A stretch of DNA of 64,000 nt from Enterococcus wangshanyuanii (GCF_002197645.1 NZ_CP021874.1:620001-684000), one strand, 5' to 3'. Shown: positions 48,661 through 56,812, numbered from the stretch's first letter. Notes: generated by a model from the letters alone, not told the origin. Numbers and translations are program-made.

Positions 48661-49848
48661 CTATGCTAAAGTTTTTTCTCGATTCACTTTAACAAAGGCT
48701 ATGATTGCCAGCAAAGAGAAAATACCAATACCACTTAGCAAATAAATTGCGATCGTCCACGACTGATATTCTTCACTAATTTCTGTAACTATAGGAGTAC
48801 CTATAAAAATCCCTATATAATAAAATAAATTGATAAACGAGATACTCGAACCAATCAATTGCTCTTGCCCAACCACTTTTGGTGCTAAAATCATCACACA
48901 GGATGATGCTAAGCTAGCTCCAGCAGATAAAGTAAACAATTGTCCGATAAACATCACTTCATTAGACAAAAAGGCCATCCACAATGTCGAAATAGATAAT
49001 AAAAGAAACGAACAAACAATCACGATTTTTCCTTTTTTCGTTTTATCGATCAAATATCCAGCTACCGCACCAAAAGGTATGCCGAATAAACCAAAATAAC
49101 CTGTATATCGATTTGCCAAAGTTTCTGATAGACCATACAGTTGTGTATAAATCAGAGGATAAAGATTGATAAAAGCGAACAAAATAAAGGCCATCCCGCC
49201 TTGGGCCAAAGCCAAAAGACAAATCGATCTATTTTTAATCGTTTTTTTCATAGTGACCTTCTCTTCTGTTTGACTTTCCACTTCATAGACTGTGGGCTCA
49301 TCAAATAGAATGAGATAAATAAATAATAAGAAAATAGAACATACAGCGACAAGTAACCATAGAAAACGAAGACCATACAATTGAGTCAGTGGTTTAAATA
49401 TATTCATCGCTAACATCGACCCCAGTGCTGAAAAAGTTCCCCAAAGCCCTGTCGCTATGCCGCTATTTCCTTCTTTAAACCAATAATTGATCAGGACGAT
49501 TCCTACCATAATGATCATCGAAAATGAAATGCCTTCTATGACTCTGGAGAGCAATAATGAGAAATAACTGGTAGAAAAATACCCCCAAAGGTTTCCTACA
49601 GCCAAACAGCTCATTAACCCAACTAGCAGTTTTTTCGCACTAAAATGTGACACTAAAGCACCTCCCGGAATCGCTAAAAAGATACCAGAAACTGTAAAAA
49701 CTGCCATCAACCATGAAATCATAGGCAAACTAACCCCAAGTTCCTGACTCAATTCACTCTGAATAGGAACCAATTTTAATTGGCTTAATGAAACGACCAC
49801 TCCACCTGAATAAAGCAACAAAAATTTTAACCATTTGTTTCTCAACAT
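48661..49848 (-). CDS. MFS transporter (putative kynurenine importer)
   Basis: A 395-residue protein with about twelve transmembrane segments, a central cytoplasmic loop (about 185-205, acidic then basic), and MFS loop motifs between TM2-3 (ALVSHFSAKKLLVG) and TM8-9 (GYLIDKTKKGKIV). The subfamily is not recognisable, and substrates of such carriers cannot be read from sequence. Kynurenine uptake or anthranilate export is inferred only from its place at the head of the operon before kynU and ald. The ATG at 49848 has AAGGAG eight bases upstream. The longer start is a GTG inside that site. Confidence 0.8.
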   Translation of the reverse strand: MLRNKWLKFLLLYSGGVVVSLSQLKLVPIQSELSQELGVSLPMISWLMAVFTVSGIFLAIPGGALVSHFSAKKLLVGLMSCLAVGNLWGYFSTSYFSLLLSRVIEGISFSMIIMVGIVLINYWFKEGNSGIATGLWGTFSALGSMLAMNIFKPLTQLYGLRFLWLLVAVCSIFLLFIYLILFDEPTVYEVESQTEEKVTMKKTIKNRSICLLALAQGGMAFILFAFINLYPLIYTQLYGLSETLANRYTGYFGLFGIPFGAVAGYLIDKTKKGKIVIVCSFLLLSISTLWMAFLSNEVMFIGQLFTLSAGASLASSCVMILAPKVVGQEQLIGSSISFINLFYYIGIFIGTPIVTEISEEYQSWTIAIYLLSGIGIFSLLAIIAFVKVNREKTLA

Positions 49849-49978
49849 AAAGAACACTCCTTTTTGGTTCCTTTTTCGATTGAAGAAACACTGCTTTTAC
49901 TAGTAAAATAGTTAGCATCTCAAGATAGCTTTATCATAAAGGAATCGATCCATTTTTGTATATAAAAAAAAGCACAGA

Positions 49979-49993
49979 ATGGAAACGCATTCT
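49979..49993. promoter_or_regulatory. Catabolite-responsive element (cre, CcpA site)
   Basis: ATGGAAACGCATTCT matches the consensus WTGNAANCGNWNNCW at every specified position and is nearly palindromic. It lies between the divergent MFS-kynU-ald operon and the lrp-type gene, 131 bp upstream of the MFS start and 122 bp upstream of the regulator start, so glucose repression of one or both is expected. Confidence 0.65.
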
Positions 49994-50064
49994 TTGCAGA
50001 ATAAACAATATTTACTCATTTTTTTTACAATCTGAAATAGCTAGAAAAACCACTGATTATAAAC

Positions 50065-50070
50065 TATAAT
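50065..50070 (+). promoter_or_regulatory. Probable -10 box of the Lrp/AsnC regulator gene
   Basis: A consensus TATAAT lies 44 bases upstream of the start codon. No good -35 is seen at 17 bp (TAGAAA), which suggests an activated or weak promoter. Confidence 0.4.
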
Positions 50071-50114
50071 AAATGTACAAAATAAGTCACGAATCACAAT
50101 TAGGAGGTAGATCA

Positions 50115-50555
50115 ATGGATAAAACTGATTATAAGCTCTTACAAATCCTACATGGAAATTCACGTATTTCTATTGTTGAACTCTCTCGTCAGGTCAATTT
50201 AAGTCGTCCCAGCGTAAAAGAACGAATCGATAAATTGATTGAAAAAGGTATTATCAAAAATTTCACGATCCAAACATCTTTAAACCAGTACAATGAAGCA
50301 ATCACCTTCTTTTCCGAATTGAGCCAAGTCACCTTACCCATTGAAAAAATAATTTCTACGCTGAAACAGATGCCGCAAGTCAATGAAGTCCATATCGTCA
50401 GCGGTGAAGTCAATTACCTTGTAAAGGCCACTGTTCAAAATACAACCGAAATGAAGGAGTTACTTGCAAAATGGATGAGCTTCGCTAAAGTCAAGAGTTC
50501 AATCATCTTAGAAACCCCTATTGAAAATCAATATCATTTTGAATCAGGCGATTAA
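50115..50555 (+). CDS. Lrp/AsnC-family transcriptional regulator
   Basis: A 146-residue regulator with an N-terminal AsnC-type helix-turn-helix (about 18-45, ISIVELSRQVNLSRPSVKER) and a C-terminal RAM/ACT-like effector domain (about 65-140). Such proteins form octamers that sense amino acids. The start is the ATG at 50115, preceded by TTAGGAGGT. The longer frame start at 50073 lies upstream of that site. It is transcribed away from the MFS-kynU-ald operon and is its obvious candidate regulator. In proteobacteria KynR, also Lrp/AsnC type, controls kynurenine genes, so a kynurenine-responsive role is reasonable inference. Confidence 0.88.
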   Translation: MDKTDYKLLQILHGNSRISIVELSRQVNLSRPSVKERIDKLIEKGIIKNFTIQTSLNQYNEAITFFSELSQVTLPIEKIISTLKQMPQVNEVHIVSGEVNYLVKATVQNTTEMKELLAKWMSFAKVKSSIILETPIENQYHFESGD

Positions 50556-50627
50556 ATCAAAAGCTCTCTTGAAAAAGAGTCTTTTCCTCAATATATGTGA
50601 ATCGTTTCACTAATATTTCCTAAAAAA

Positions 50628-50652
50628 AAGAACCGATCAATGATCAGCTCTT
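50628..50652 (-). terminator. Terminator of obg
   Basis: On the minus strand AAGAGCTGATCA and TGATCGGTTCTT pair over up to 12 bp with two G-T wobbles, followed by a run of eight T. Confidence 0.7.
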
Positions 50653-50663
50653 TTCTGCTATTT

Positions 50664-51977
50664 TTATTCAACAAACTCAAATTCAAATTCAGCTATTCTA
50701 ACAATATCTCCGTCTTTTGCTCCACGTGCTCGTAATGCTTCATCCACGCCCATACCACGTAATTGACGGGCAAAACGCATCACACTTTCATCATGTTCAA
50801 AGTTCGTCATTTGGAATAATTTCTCCAATGATTCACCCGACAAGATCCAAGTGGCATCAGAGTCACGATCAATGCTAAATTGCGGACCTTCAGATTGGAA
50901 ACCATAATGAACAGTATCTTCAACGATTTCTTCTTCATATAACGGAAATTCTGGAGTAACCTCAAGTAAATCAGCTGTTGCATTCAGCAATGGTTCGATC
51001 CCTTTACGGGAGATACCGGAGATAGGGAAAATCGGTAAATGATCAGCATACTCATCTGTTCGTTCTTTCTCGATCTGTTCCTTGAATTTTTTTAAGTTCT
51101 CTTCAGCTTCAGGCATATCCATCTTGTTAGCAACGATGATTTGCGGACGTTCCATTAAGCGGAAATTATGAGAAGCAAGCTCTTTATTGATTGCCAAATA
51201 ATCTTCATATGGGTCACGACCTTCCATTCCGCTCATATCGATCACATGCAGAATCACTCGTGTTCGTTCGATATGGCGTAAAAACTGAGTTCCTAAGCCC
51301 ACACCTTGAGAAGCCCCTTCGATCAGTCCTGGTAAATCAGCAGCAGCAAAGTTACGGCCATCGGTTGTTGAAACCATTCCAAGATTTGGCACAAGTGTCG
51401 TAAAGTGATAAGCACCAATTTTAGGTCGCGCAGATGAAATGACTGAAAGTAATGTAGATTTCCCAACAGATGGAAATCCAACCAGACCGACATCAGCTAA
51501 AACTTTCAACTCTAATTCGATTCGTCTTTCTTGACCTGGTTCCCCGTTTTCGGCAATTTCTGGTGCTGGATTTTTTGCAGACGCAAAACGAATATTTCCA
51601 CGACCGCCGCGGCCGCCTTTTGCTACAGTCAACGTCTGACCATTTTCGATTAAGTCACCGATCAAAACTCCTGTATCTGCATCACGTACGGTTGTACCTG
51701 GTGGCACTTTGACAAACGTGTCTTCTGATCCGCGTCCGTGCATTCCTTTGCTCATGCCATTTTCTCCAGGCTGGGCTTTAAAATGACGGTTAAAACGAAA
51801 ATCCATCAATGTGCGCAAGCCTTCTTCAACGATTAAAATCACATCGCCGCCGCGACCTCCATCGCCGCCTGCTGGACCTCCGTCCGGTACATATTTTTCT
51901 CTACGAAAAGCTACCATTCCATCGCCGCCTTTACCGGCCTTGACGTCGATCGTTACCTGATCTAAAAACATGGACAT
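50664..51977 (-). CDS. obg: GTPase ObgE/CgtA
   Basis: Essential GTPase that acts in 50S ribosome assembly and stress signalling. The 437-residue protein has the glycine-rich Obg fold (1-158, [20 protein letters not shown]), the G domain with G1 [12 protein letters not shown] and G3 [10 protein letters not shown]4 NKMD, and a C-terminal OCT domain (about 355-430). AGGAGG lies seven bases before the first ATG, making that start preferable to the second ATG two codons on. It seems monocistronic, with a structured upstream region. Confidence 0.96.
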   Translation of the reverse strand: MSMFLDQVTIDVKAGKGGDGMVAFRREKYVPDGGPAGGDGGRGGDVILIVEEGLRTLMDFRFNRHFKAQPGENGMSKGMHGRGSEDTFVKVPPGTTVRDADTGVLIGDLIENGQTLTVAKGGRGGRGNIRFASAKNPAPEIAENGEPGQERRIELELKVLADVGLVGFPSVGKSTLLSVISSARPKIGAYHFTTLVPNLGMVSTTDGRNFAAADLPGLIEGASQGVGLGTQFLRHIERTRVILHVIDMSGMEGRDPYEDYLAINKELASHNFRLMERPQIIVANKMDMPEAEENLKKFKEQIEKERTDEYADHLPIFPISGISRKGIEPLLNATADLLEVTPEFPLYEEEIVEDTVHYGFQSEGPQFSIDRDSDATWILSGESLEKLFQMTNFEHDESVMRFARQLRGMGVDEALRARGAKDGDIVRIAEFEFEFVE

Positions 51978-52471
51978 AATTTGTCCTCCTATTCTAAATA
52001 AATTGAAATAAGATTTTTATGCTACTCATTATTTCATTCATTGGATTTAACTATTCACTGCGAAACAGCTGACTGTTTCACTACGTTCCATAAACGGAAC
52101 TGCTGTTTGAAAGCCTTTCTTATTGTAAAGGTTAATGCTGCATTTGTCTAGTTACTTTCGTTATTATGAGCTTAAATTAACCATAGTTTTTGTTTTCTTC
52201 CTCTTTCTGCTTATTCTTTGATCCCAGCCCTTTTTGAGACCTCCATTGATCAAAAGACAAGATTTTTGACAAAAATCGAAAAAGCGTTCATGCTATATAT
52301 AGCGGATATCTACCTTTTTCAACTGAGGTAGTATATTGTGTTGTCTGCTTTATACATTTTATATACTGTTTTTGTGTTCAAAATTTTGGATGAACGGTGA
52401 GAAAATATCAAAATAGACAAGCTATTTCTTGATATTCTCTTAACCTTAATTATCAAAGGAGGAAATTTAGC
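51978..52471. other. Divergent intergenic region of obg and gap with RNA-like structures
   Basis: A 494-base gap. Near the obg side, three complementary segments lie close together: GAAACA/TGTTTC (52062-52079), GTTCC/GGAAC (52085-52100), and AAACAGC/GCTGTTT (52063-52069 with 52102-52108). The first and third are mutually exclusive. Near the gap side an almost perfect hairpin occupies 52400-52440. Between them TTGACA-like and TATATA-like boxes occur, but no clean promoter could be fixed. No convincing small ORF is seen. Confidence 0.45.
52400..52440 (+). repeat. Hairpin in the gap leader
   Basis: The left arm 52400-52416 and right arm 52423-52440 are complementary over about 17 positions with small bulges (ends GAGAA/TTCTC, inner ATATCAA/TTGATAT). 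It ends some 15 bases before the AGGAGG of gap and lacks a T run, so it is either an operator or a 5' RNA structure. Confidence 0.5.
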
Positions 52472-53482
52472 ATGACAGTAAAAGTAGGTATTAATGGATT
52501 TGGACGTATTGGTCGCCTTGCGTTTCGCCGGATCAAAGAGGTTTCTGATGATATTGAAGTGGTGGCAATCAATGATTTAACTAGTCCAACTATGTTAGCT
52601 CAATTATTGCAATTTGACTCTACTCATGGCACTTATCCGGGAAAAGTAACGGCAACTGACGACTCAATTGTGGTGGATGGCCAAGAAACGAAAGTTTATG
52701 CAGAAGCTGATGCCAGTAAATTGAAATGGGTCGAAGAAAATGGTGTCGATATCGTTTTAGAATGTACTGGTTTTTATACTTCTGAAGCGAAAGCACAAGC
52801 CCATTTGGATGCGGGTGTCAAACGCGTAGTGATCTCTGCTCCAGCTGGAGACATGAAAACGATCGTTTACAATGTAAATGATGATACATTAACATCTGAC
52901 GACAAAATTATTTCAGCAGGTTCTTGTACAACGAACTGTTTAGCACCAATGGCATTTTTCTTAAACAATGAGTTTGGTATTGAAGTTGGTACAATGACTA
53001 CAGTTCATGCCTATACATCAACTCAAATGCTCTTAGACGGACCAGTTAAAGGCGGAAACTTGCGTGCCGCTCGTTCTGCAGCTGATAATACGATCCCTCA
53101 CTCTACTGGAGCAGCTAAAGCAATTGGTTTAGTTATTCCAGAATTGAACGGAAAATTACAAGGTCACGCACAACGTGTCCCAGTCGTAGACGGTTCATTA
53201 ACTGAGTTAGTGTCGATCTTAAAAACAAAAGTAACCGCTGATCAAGTCAACGAAGCAATCAAAAAACATACAGTTGATAATCCTTCATTTGGCTATGACG
53301 ACCGCGAAATCGTTTCAGGTGATGTCATTGGTACTACAGAAGGATCGATCTTCGATCCAACACAAACAGAAGTAACTTCTGCTGGTGAATTCCAATTAGT
53401 CAAAACCGTTGCTTGGTATGATAATGAGTATGGCTTTACTTGCCAAATGATTCGTTTACTAGAAAAATTTGCTAATTTATAA
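52472..53482 (+). CDS. gap: Glyceraldehyde-3-phosphate dehydrogenase (phosphorylating)
   Basis: NAD-dependent glycolytic enzyme converting glyceraldehyde-3-phosphate to 1,3-bisphosphoglycerate. The 336-residue protein has [13 protein letters not shown] at the N-terminus, Asp35 in [10 protein letters not shown] (NAD preference), and the catalytic Cys152 in [12 protein letters not shown], with WYDNEYGF at the C-terminus. It stands alone between obg and the DAHP synthase gene, not in the usual cggR-gap-pgk-tpi-eno operon, so the genome probably has a second gap. Whether this copy is glycolytic or gluconeogenic cannot be told from the sequence. AGGAGG precedes the ATG. Confidence 0.95.
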   Translation: MTVKVGINGFGRIGRLAFRRIKEVSDDIEVVAINDLTSPTMLAQLLQFDSTHGTYPGKVTATDDSIVVDGQETKVYAEADASKLKWVEENGVDIVLECTGFYTSEAKAQAHLDAGVKRVVISAPAGDMKTIVYNVNDDTLTSDDKIISAGSCTTNCLAPMAFFLNNEFGIEVGTMTTVHAYTSTQMLLDGPVKGGNLRAARSAADNTIPHSTGAAKAIGLVIPELNGKLQGHAQRVPVVDGSLTELVSILKTKVTADQVNEAIKKHTVDNPSFGYDDREIVSGDVIGTTEGSIFDPTQTEVTSAGEFQLVKTVAWYDNEYGFTCQMIRLLEKFANL

Positions 53483-53499
53483 TTTTTTCTTATAGAGAT

Positions 53500-53532
53500 A
53501 ATCCCGCCAGCCGCTGAGTTGCTGACGGGATT
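53500..53532. terminator. Bidirectional terminator between gap and aroF
   Basis: AATCCCGCCAGC (53500-53511) and GCTGACGGGATT (53521-53532) form a GC-rich stem with one wobble, between two convergent genes. Confidence 0.82.
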
Positions 53533-53551
53533 ATTTATTTTCAATGTTTAC

Positions 53552-54580
53552 TTAGGCATTCTCAGCAATATATTCAACTAAACGTTCCGTTTCATCCCAA
53601 CCTAAACATGGATCAGTAATGGATTGACCAAACACCTTGCCGTTTGCTTCTTGCCGTCCACTTTCAAGGAAACTTTCGATCATAAAGCCGCGAACCCACT
53701 GTTTCATATCATTGTTCCAAGAACGATTGATCAATGTTTCTTTGACGATACGGATTTGTTCTTTGTATTGTTTACCGGAATTATCATGATTGGTATCGAT
53801 CACAATAAATGGATTTTTATACCCGCCTGATTTATATAATTCTACTACTTTCAATAAATCTTCATAATGATAATTAGGAATATTTTTCCCATATTCATTT
53901 AGCCCTCCACGTAAAACAACATGAGCCAATGGGTTGGAGCTAGATTCCACTTCTAATCCATTAAAAATAAATTCTTGTTTTTGTTGAGCGGCATATAAAG
54001 AGTTGAACAGTACATTTAAGTTGCCGCTAGTTGGATTTTTCATTCCTGTAGGCTGGTCGATTCCGCTGGCCACAAAACGATGTTGCTGATCTTCTACTGA
54101 ACGAGCACCGACTGCAATGTAGCTGACTAGATCCTGTACAAATTCTAAATTTTCTGGATAAAGCATCTCATCTGCTGTTGTCAATCCTGTCTCACTGATC
54201 ACGCGATTATGCAAGCTGCGGACAGCCGCGATCCCTTTGATCAAGTTACTTTCTCCATCAGGATTTTGCTGATGAAGCAGCCCTTTATAGCCGTCGCCAT
54301 TTGTTCTTGGTTTATTCGTATAAACACGTGGGACCATAAATACCTTATCCTGTACTTTTTCCTGCAATTTTGCCAAACGAGTAACATATTCCATCACCGC
54401 TTCTTCATCATGAGCAGAACATGGACCAATCAATAATAAAATCTTTTGACTTTTCCCTTCTATGATCTCCTTCAATTCATGATCCCGAAGTGCTTTTTTC
54501 TCCGCTTGCTCTTTCGTTAATGTGGACAAAGTTTTTACTTGGTCAAAATCGATCGTCTTGCTTAATGCTTTAAAACTCAT
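53552..54580 (-). CDS. aroF: 3-deoxy-7-phosphoheptulonate (DAHP) synthase, class I
   Basis: First enzyme of the shikimate pathway, joining phosphoenolpyruvate and erythrose-4-phosphate. The 342-residue protein is of the AroF/G/H type, with LLIGPCSAHDEEAV near the N-terminus, KPRTNGDGYKG near 91, DEMLYPENL, GARSVEDQQHR with the conserved metal/PEP arginine region, and DTNHDNSGK near the C-terminus. The ATG at 54580 has GGGGGAG seven bases upstream. The longer frame start lies within the T-box terminator. A T-box leader in front makes its expression depend on uncharged tRNA. The symbol aroF is used generically. The paralogue class (F, G or H) is not certain. Confidence 0.92.
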   Translation of the reverse strand: MSFKALSKTIDFDQVKTLSTLTKEQAEKKALRDHELKEIIEGKSQKILLLIGPCSAHDEEAVMEYVTRLAKLQEKVQDKVFMVPRVYTNKPRTNGDGYKGLLHQQNPDGESNLIKGIAAVRSLHNRVISETGLTTADEMLYPENLEFVQDLVSYIAVGARSVEDQQHRFVASGIDQPTGMKNPTSGNLNVLFNSLYAAQQKQEFIFNGLEVESSSNPLAHVVLRGGLNEYGKNIPNYHYEDLLKVVELYKSGGYKNPFIVIDTNHDNSGKQYKEQIRIVKETLINRSWNNDMKQWVRGFMIESFLESGRQEANGKVFGQSITDPCLGWDETERLVEYIAENA

Positions 54581-54618
54581 AGAATAACTCCCCCTCATTT
54601 TTCTGGTGCTCAAACAAT

Positions 54619-54896
54619 AAAAAAAGCCCCGCCTTTTCATTTCTGAAAAGGACGAGACGTATGGACTCGTGTTACCACCTTTGTTTACAATCAGCTCACA
54701 CTCATTGCCTTAATAGGTACAAATATATACCCTGGCACAATAACGGGCGCGCACTAACCGTCACAGCCTACTTCATTCGGTGTGAAGTTCAAAGAGGAAT
54801 TCGGATAATCCAAGTTTGTGCGCCTCTCAACTACCGGCTACTTTCTGTACACCTGTCTTATCTTACTATTTCTTATCGATACTTTTATTGTTTATT
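54619..54896 (-). promoter_or_regulatory. T-box riboswitch leader of the DAHP synthase gene
   Basis: The minus-strand leader contains the T-box core AGGTGGTAACACGAG (54666-54680), followed by a terminator with a long stem GTCTCG(T)CCTTTTCA/TGAAAAGGCGGGGC (54619-54658) and a T run. Upstream, GGTGT (54849-54853) pairs with ACACC (54779-54783) at the base of a Stem I. An AGTA lies on its 5' side, and GAACTTCA on its 3' side presents TTC (54784-54786) as the likely specifier codon, followed by the usual purine. TTC means phenylalanine, which fits the pathway. The alternative register CTT (Leu) is less sensible. Uncharged tRNA would favour antitermination. Confidence 0.82.
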
Positions 54897-54902
54897 GAAG
54901 CT

Positions 54903-54931
54903 ATTGTAAGAGATTCTTCAATCATTGTCAA
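54903..54931 (-). promoter_or_regulatory. Promoter of the T-box leader and aroF
   Basis: On the minus strand a consensus TTGACA (54926-54931), 17-bp spacer and TACAAT (54903-54908). Confidence 0.75.
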
Positions 54932-54952
54932 TCATTTTTATAATCAAATGAC

Positions 54953-54994
54953 AAAAAGCCAAACAAAAGTATCTAAACTACTGGTTGGCTTTTT
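54953..54994 (-). terminator. Terminator of fur
   Basis: AAAAAGCCAA (54953-54962) with TTGGCTTTTT (54985-54994) and T-rich sequence on the minus strand. It follows the fur stop and sits just upstream of the aroF promoter. Confidence 0.75.
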
Positions 54995-55005
54995 CAAATG
55001 GAACA

Positions 55006-55473
55006 CTATTCTTTTGTTTGATTTTTCTTTTTCTGCTGACATTCTTCACAAATCCCATGAAAGGTCAAGCGATGATCTTTCACCATGAAATGATAGCGCT
55101 GTTCGATCACTTGCTCCACTTCACCAAGAAGGTCTTCTTCGACTTCTTGAATATTGCCGCATTCCAAACATAATAAATGATGATGGAAGTGTTTGGCGCC
55201 TTCTTTGCGTAAATCATAACGGGCTAGCCCATCATTAAAACTTACCTTATCGACGACTTTTAAATCTGTCAATATTTCCAGTGTGCGGTAAACAGTGGCT
55301 AAACCGATTTCAGGGCTTTTTTGTTTGACTAAAAAATAAATTTCTTCTGCTGATAAGTGATCTTTTTCATTTTCTAGTAAGACTAAAACCGTTGCTTCTC
55401 GTTGAGGCGTTAGTTTGAATCCAGATTCATGCAGTTGTTGTTTCGTTTTCTTTAAAGCAGCAGTTGAATCCAT
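55006..55473 (-). CDS. fur: Fur-family transcriptional regulator
   Basis: A 155-residue metal-dependent repressor. The N-terminal winged helix (about 15-85, LTPQREATVLVLLE and ATVYRTLEILTDLKVV) is followed by a dimerisation domain with the histidine cluster HFHHHLLCLECG (95-106). Structural zinc cysteines are at Cys102/Cys105 and Cys142/Cys145. Fur, PerR and Zur are hard to separate by eye. The position beside cvfB and gap resembles what I recall for the Fur of Enterococcus faecalis, hence the symbol. The promoter carries a near-perfect Per/Fur box, implying auto-regulation or control by PerR. Confidence 0.85.
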   Translation of the reverse strand: MDSTAALKKTKQQLHESGFKLTPQREATVLVLLENEKDHLSAEEIYFLVKQKSPEIGLATVYRTLEILTDLKVVDKVSFNDGLARYDLRKEGAKHFHHHLLCLECGNIQEVEEDLLGEVEQVIEQRYHFMVKDHRLTFHGICEECQQKKKNQTKE

Positions 55474-55532
55474 AGTTGGCAGCCCCTTATTTAGAATGAT
55501 TTTAAACTAGGGTCTGATTCCCTAGAGTTAGA

Positions 55533-55547
55533 TTATAATTAGTATAA
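55533..55547. promoter_or_regulatory. Per/Fur-type 7-1-7 operator over the fur promoter
   Basis: TTATAATTAGTATAA matches the Per box TTATAAT-N-ATTATAA at 14 of 15 positions (one mismatch in the second half). It overlaps the -10 box TATACT (55541-55546, minus strand). In Bacillus subtilis, fur is known to be repressed by PerR. Confidence 0.6.
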
Positions 55548-55569
55548 AATAACTACAGAATATTTGCAA
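55541..55569 (-). promoter_or_regulatory. Promoter of fur
   Basis: TTGCAA (55564-55569), 17-bp spacer, TATACT (55541-55546) on the minus strand. Confidence 0.6.
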
Positions 55570-55572
55570 GTG

Positions 55573-55587
55573 ATTCTCAATTAGAAT
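55573..55587. promoter_or_regulatory. Inverted repeat upstream of the fur promoter
   Basis: ATTCTCAATTAGAAT is a 5-bp inverted repeat with a 5-base centre, just upstream of the -35 of fur. Its first 11 bases are identical to the arm of the npr repeat at 180-190, which suggests a common regulator. Confidence 0.4.
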
Positions 55588-55597
55588 GAAAAAAGAT

Positions 55598-56470
55598 TTA
55601 TTTTTCCTCTTTCTCCACTTCCGTTAAAATAGTAAAACCAGATTCCTGCTTGATCTTCCCTTGTTTTAGCAAGCTGCCGATCGCTCGTTTGAATTGAGCT
55701 TTGCTGATGCCAAAAGTCTGCTTGATCTCCTCAGGATTCGATTTATCAGTAAAAGGAATCTTATGATCTGCAGCTCTTTCTAAGAAGGTCAAAATCATCA
55801 GCGCATCATCACTGATGACTTCATATCCTCTTGGCTTCAATGAAAGATTTAGCACGCCATCAGGACGTACACCGATGACTCTACCATTTACTTTTTCACC
55901 CAGGCGCGGCTCTTGATAACGCTCTGAAGGATGGATGAAACCTATTTGAAAATCGTCCGTTAGGATAAATGTCCCCGCCATTTTTAAACGATAAACAATA
56001 CCGCTGATATTCTTATTTTTTAAGTCTTCTGTTCCAGGCTTAGCCATTGCTTTAAACAATTTTTCATCTGCTAATTCACCCCAAATACGGTCTTTGTCAT
56101 CGACTTTGAGTGCGATCATTAGTTGGTCATCTTTCTTAGGCCATAATTCGCGCATAACAGGCAATTCATCAAGAGATACCACTACATCCTTGTCCTTTAA
56201 GCCAATGTCGACAAAAGCCCCCAGATCTCGTCTAGTGCCTGTTACTGTACCAAAAGCAAATTGACCAATTCGAGCTGCTGGAATCACCGTTGTCATCTCC
56301 GGCTCTTGCTTTTGATTCAAATAGCCGAACCCTTCAACGGCTTCACCGATTTCATGAGTCCCTTCTTCTTTTGCTAAACGAAAAGTGATCCCGTTTTTTT
56401 GTAAAAAGTAATATCCCTCATTTTCATCGATCACCAATGCGGTAAATATTTTTGCTAATAATTCGTTCAT
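55598..56470 (-). CDS. cvfB: CvfB-like S1 RNA-binding protein
   Basis: A 290-residue protein of the CvfB/YitL family. N-terminal S1-like OB domains (about 5-65, 66-130 and 145-215; GAFVDIGLKDKDVVVSLDELP is the clearest, spanning 83-104) and a C-terminal winged helix (about 222-285, FGISKAQFKRAIGSLLKQGKI spanning 255-276) are visible. The Staphylococcus aureus homologue binds RNA and influences virulence gene expression. No substrate is known here. AAGGAGC precedes the ATG. It lies 18 bases downstream of azlD and may be co-transcribed with azlCD. Confidence 0.88.
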   Translation of the reverse strand: MNELLAKIFTALVIDENEGYYFLQKNGITFRLAKEEGTHEIGEAVEGFGYLNQKQEPEMTTVIPAARIGQFAFGTVTGTRRDLGAFVDIGLKDKDVVVSLDELPVMRELWPKKDDQLMIALKVDDKDRIWGELADEKLFKAMAKPGTEDLKNKNISGIVYRLKMAGTFILTDDFQIGFIHPSERYQEPRLGEKVNGRVIGVRPDGVLNLSLKPRGYEVISDDALMILTFLERAADHKIPFTDKSNPEEIKQTFGISKAQFKRAIGSLLKQGKIKQESGFTILTEVEKEEK

Positions 56471-56488
56471 AATATGCTCCTTCTGGCC

Positions 56489-56812
56489 TTAGCCTAAAAA
56501 AATGCGTAATAAAGCTACCGTTACGATCCCGACTAAAACGGTTTTCATTAAATCTTTCGTACGAACAGCTACGAGTAAAGTTGGAATACAGCTTAGCGCT
56601 TCTATTACTTTTACTCTAGGAAAACCTGTTGTCTGAGCTTCTAAAATACTCTGAAATAAAAGCGCAGTCAAGATGCAAATAGGAATAAACGATAAAAATC
56701 GTAAAAACCATTTAGGAAAATCCACACGTTTGGAAATCAGGAAAGGCAAAATCCGTGGAATCCAAGTGACCAATGAGCATCCTAATATGGTCAACAGCAC
56801 ATAATTATTCAT
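56489..56812 (-). CDS. azlD: AzlD-family branched-chain amino acid exporter subunit
   Basis: A 107-residue protein with three or four transmembrane segments and the family pattern TWIPRILPFLISKR near residue 17. It is the small subunit of AzlCD (BrnFE-type) transporters, which export branched-chain amino acids or analogues. Its start overlaps the azlC stop by eight bases. CodY, whose effectors are branched-chain amino acids, is encoded elsewhere in this window, although I see no CodY box here. Confidence 0.88.
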   Translation of the reverse strand: MNNYVLLTILGCSLVTWIPRILPFLISKRVDFPKWFLRFLSFIPICILTALLFQSILEAQTTGFPRVKVIEALSCIPTLLVAVRTKDLMKTVLVGIVTVALLRIFLG

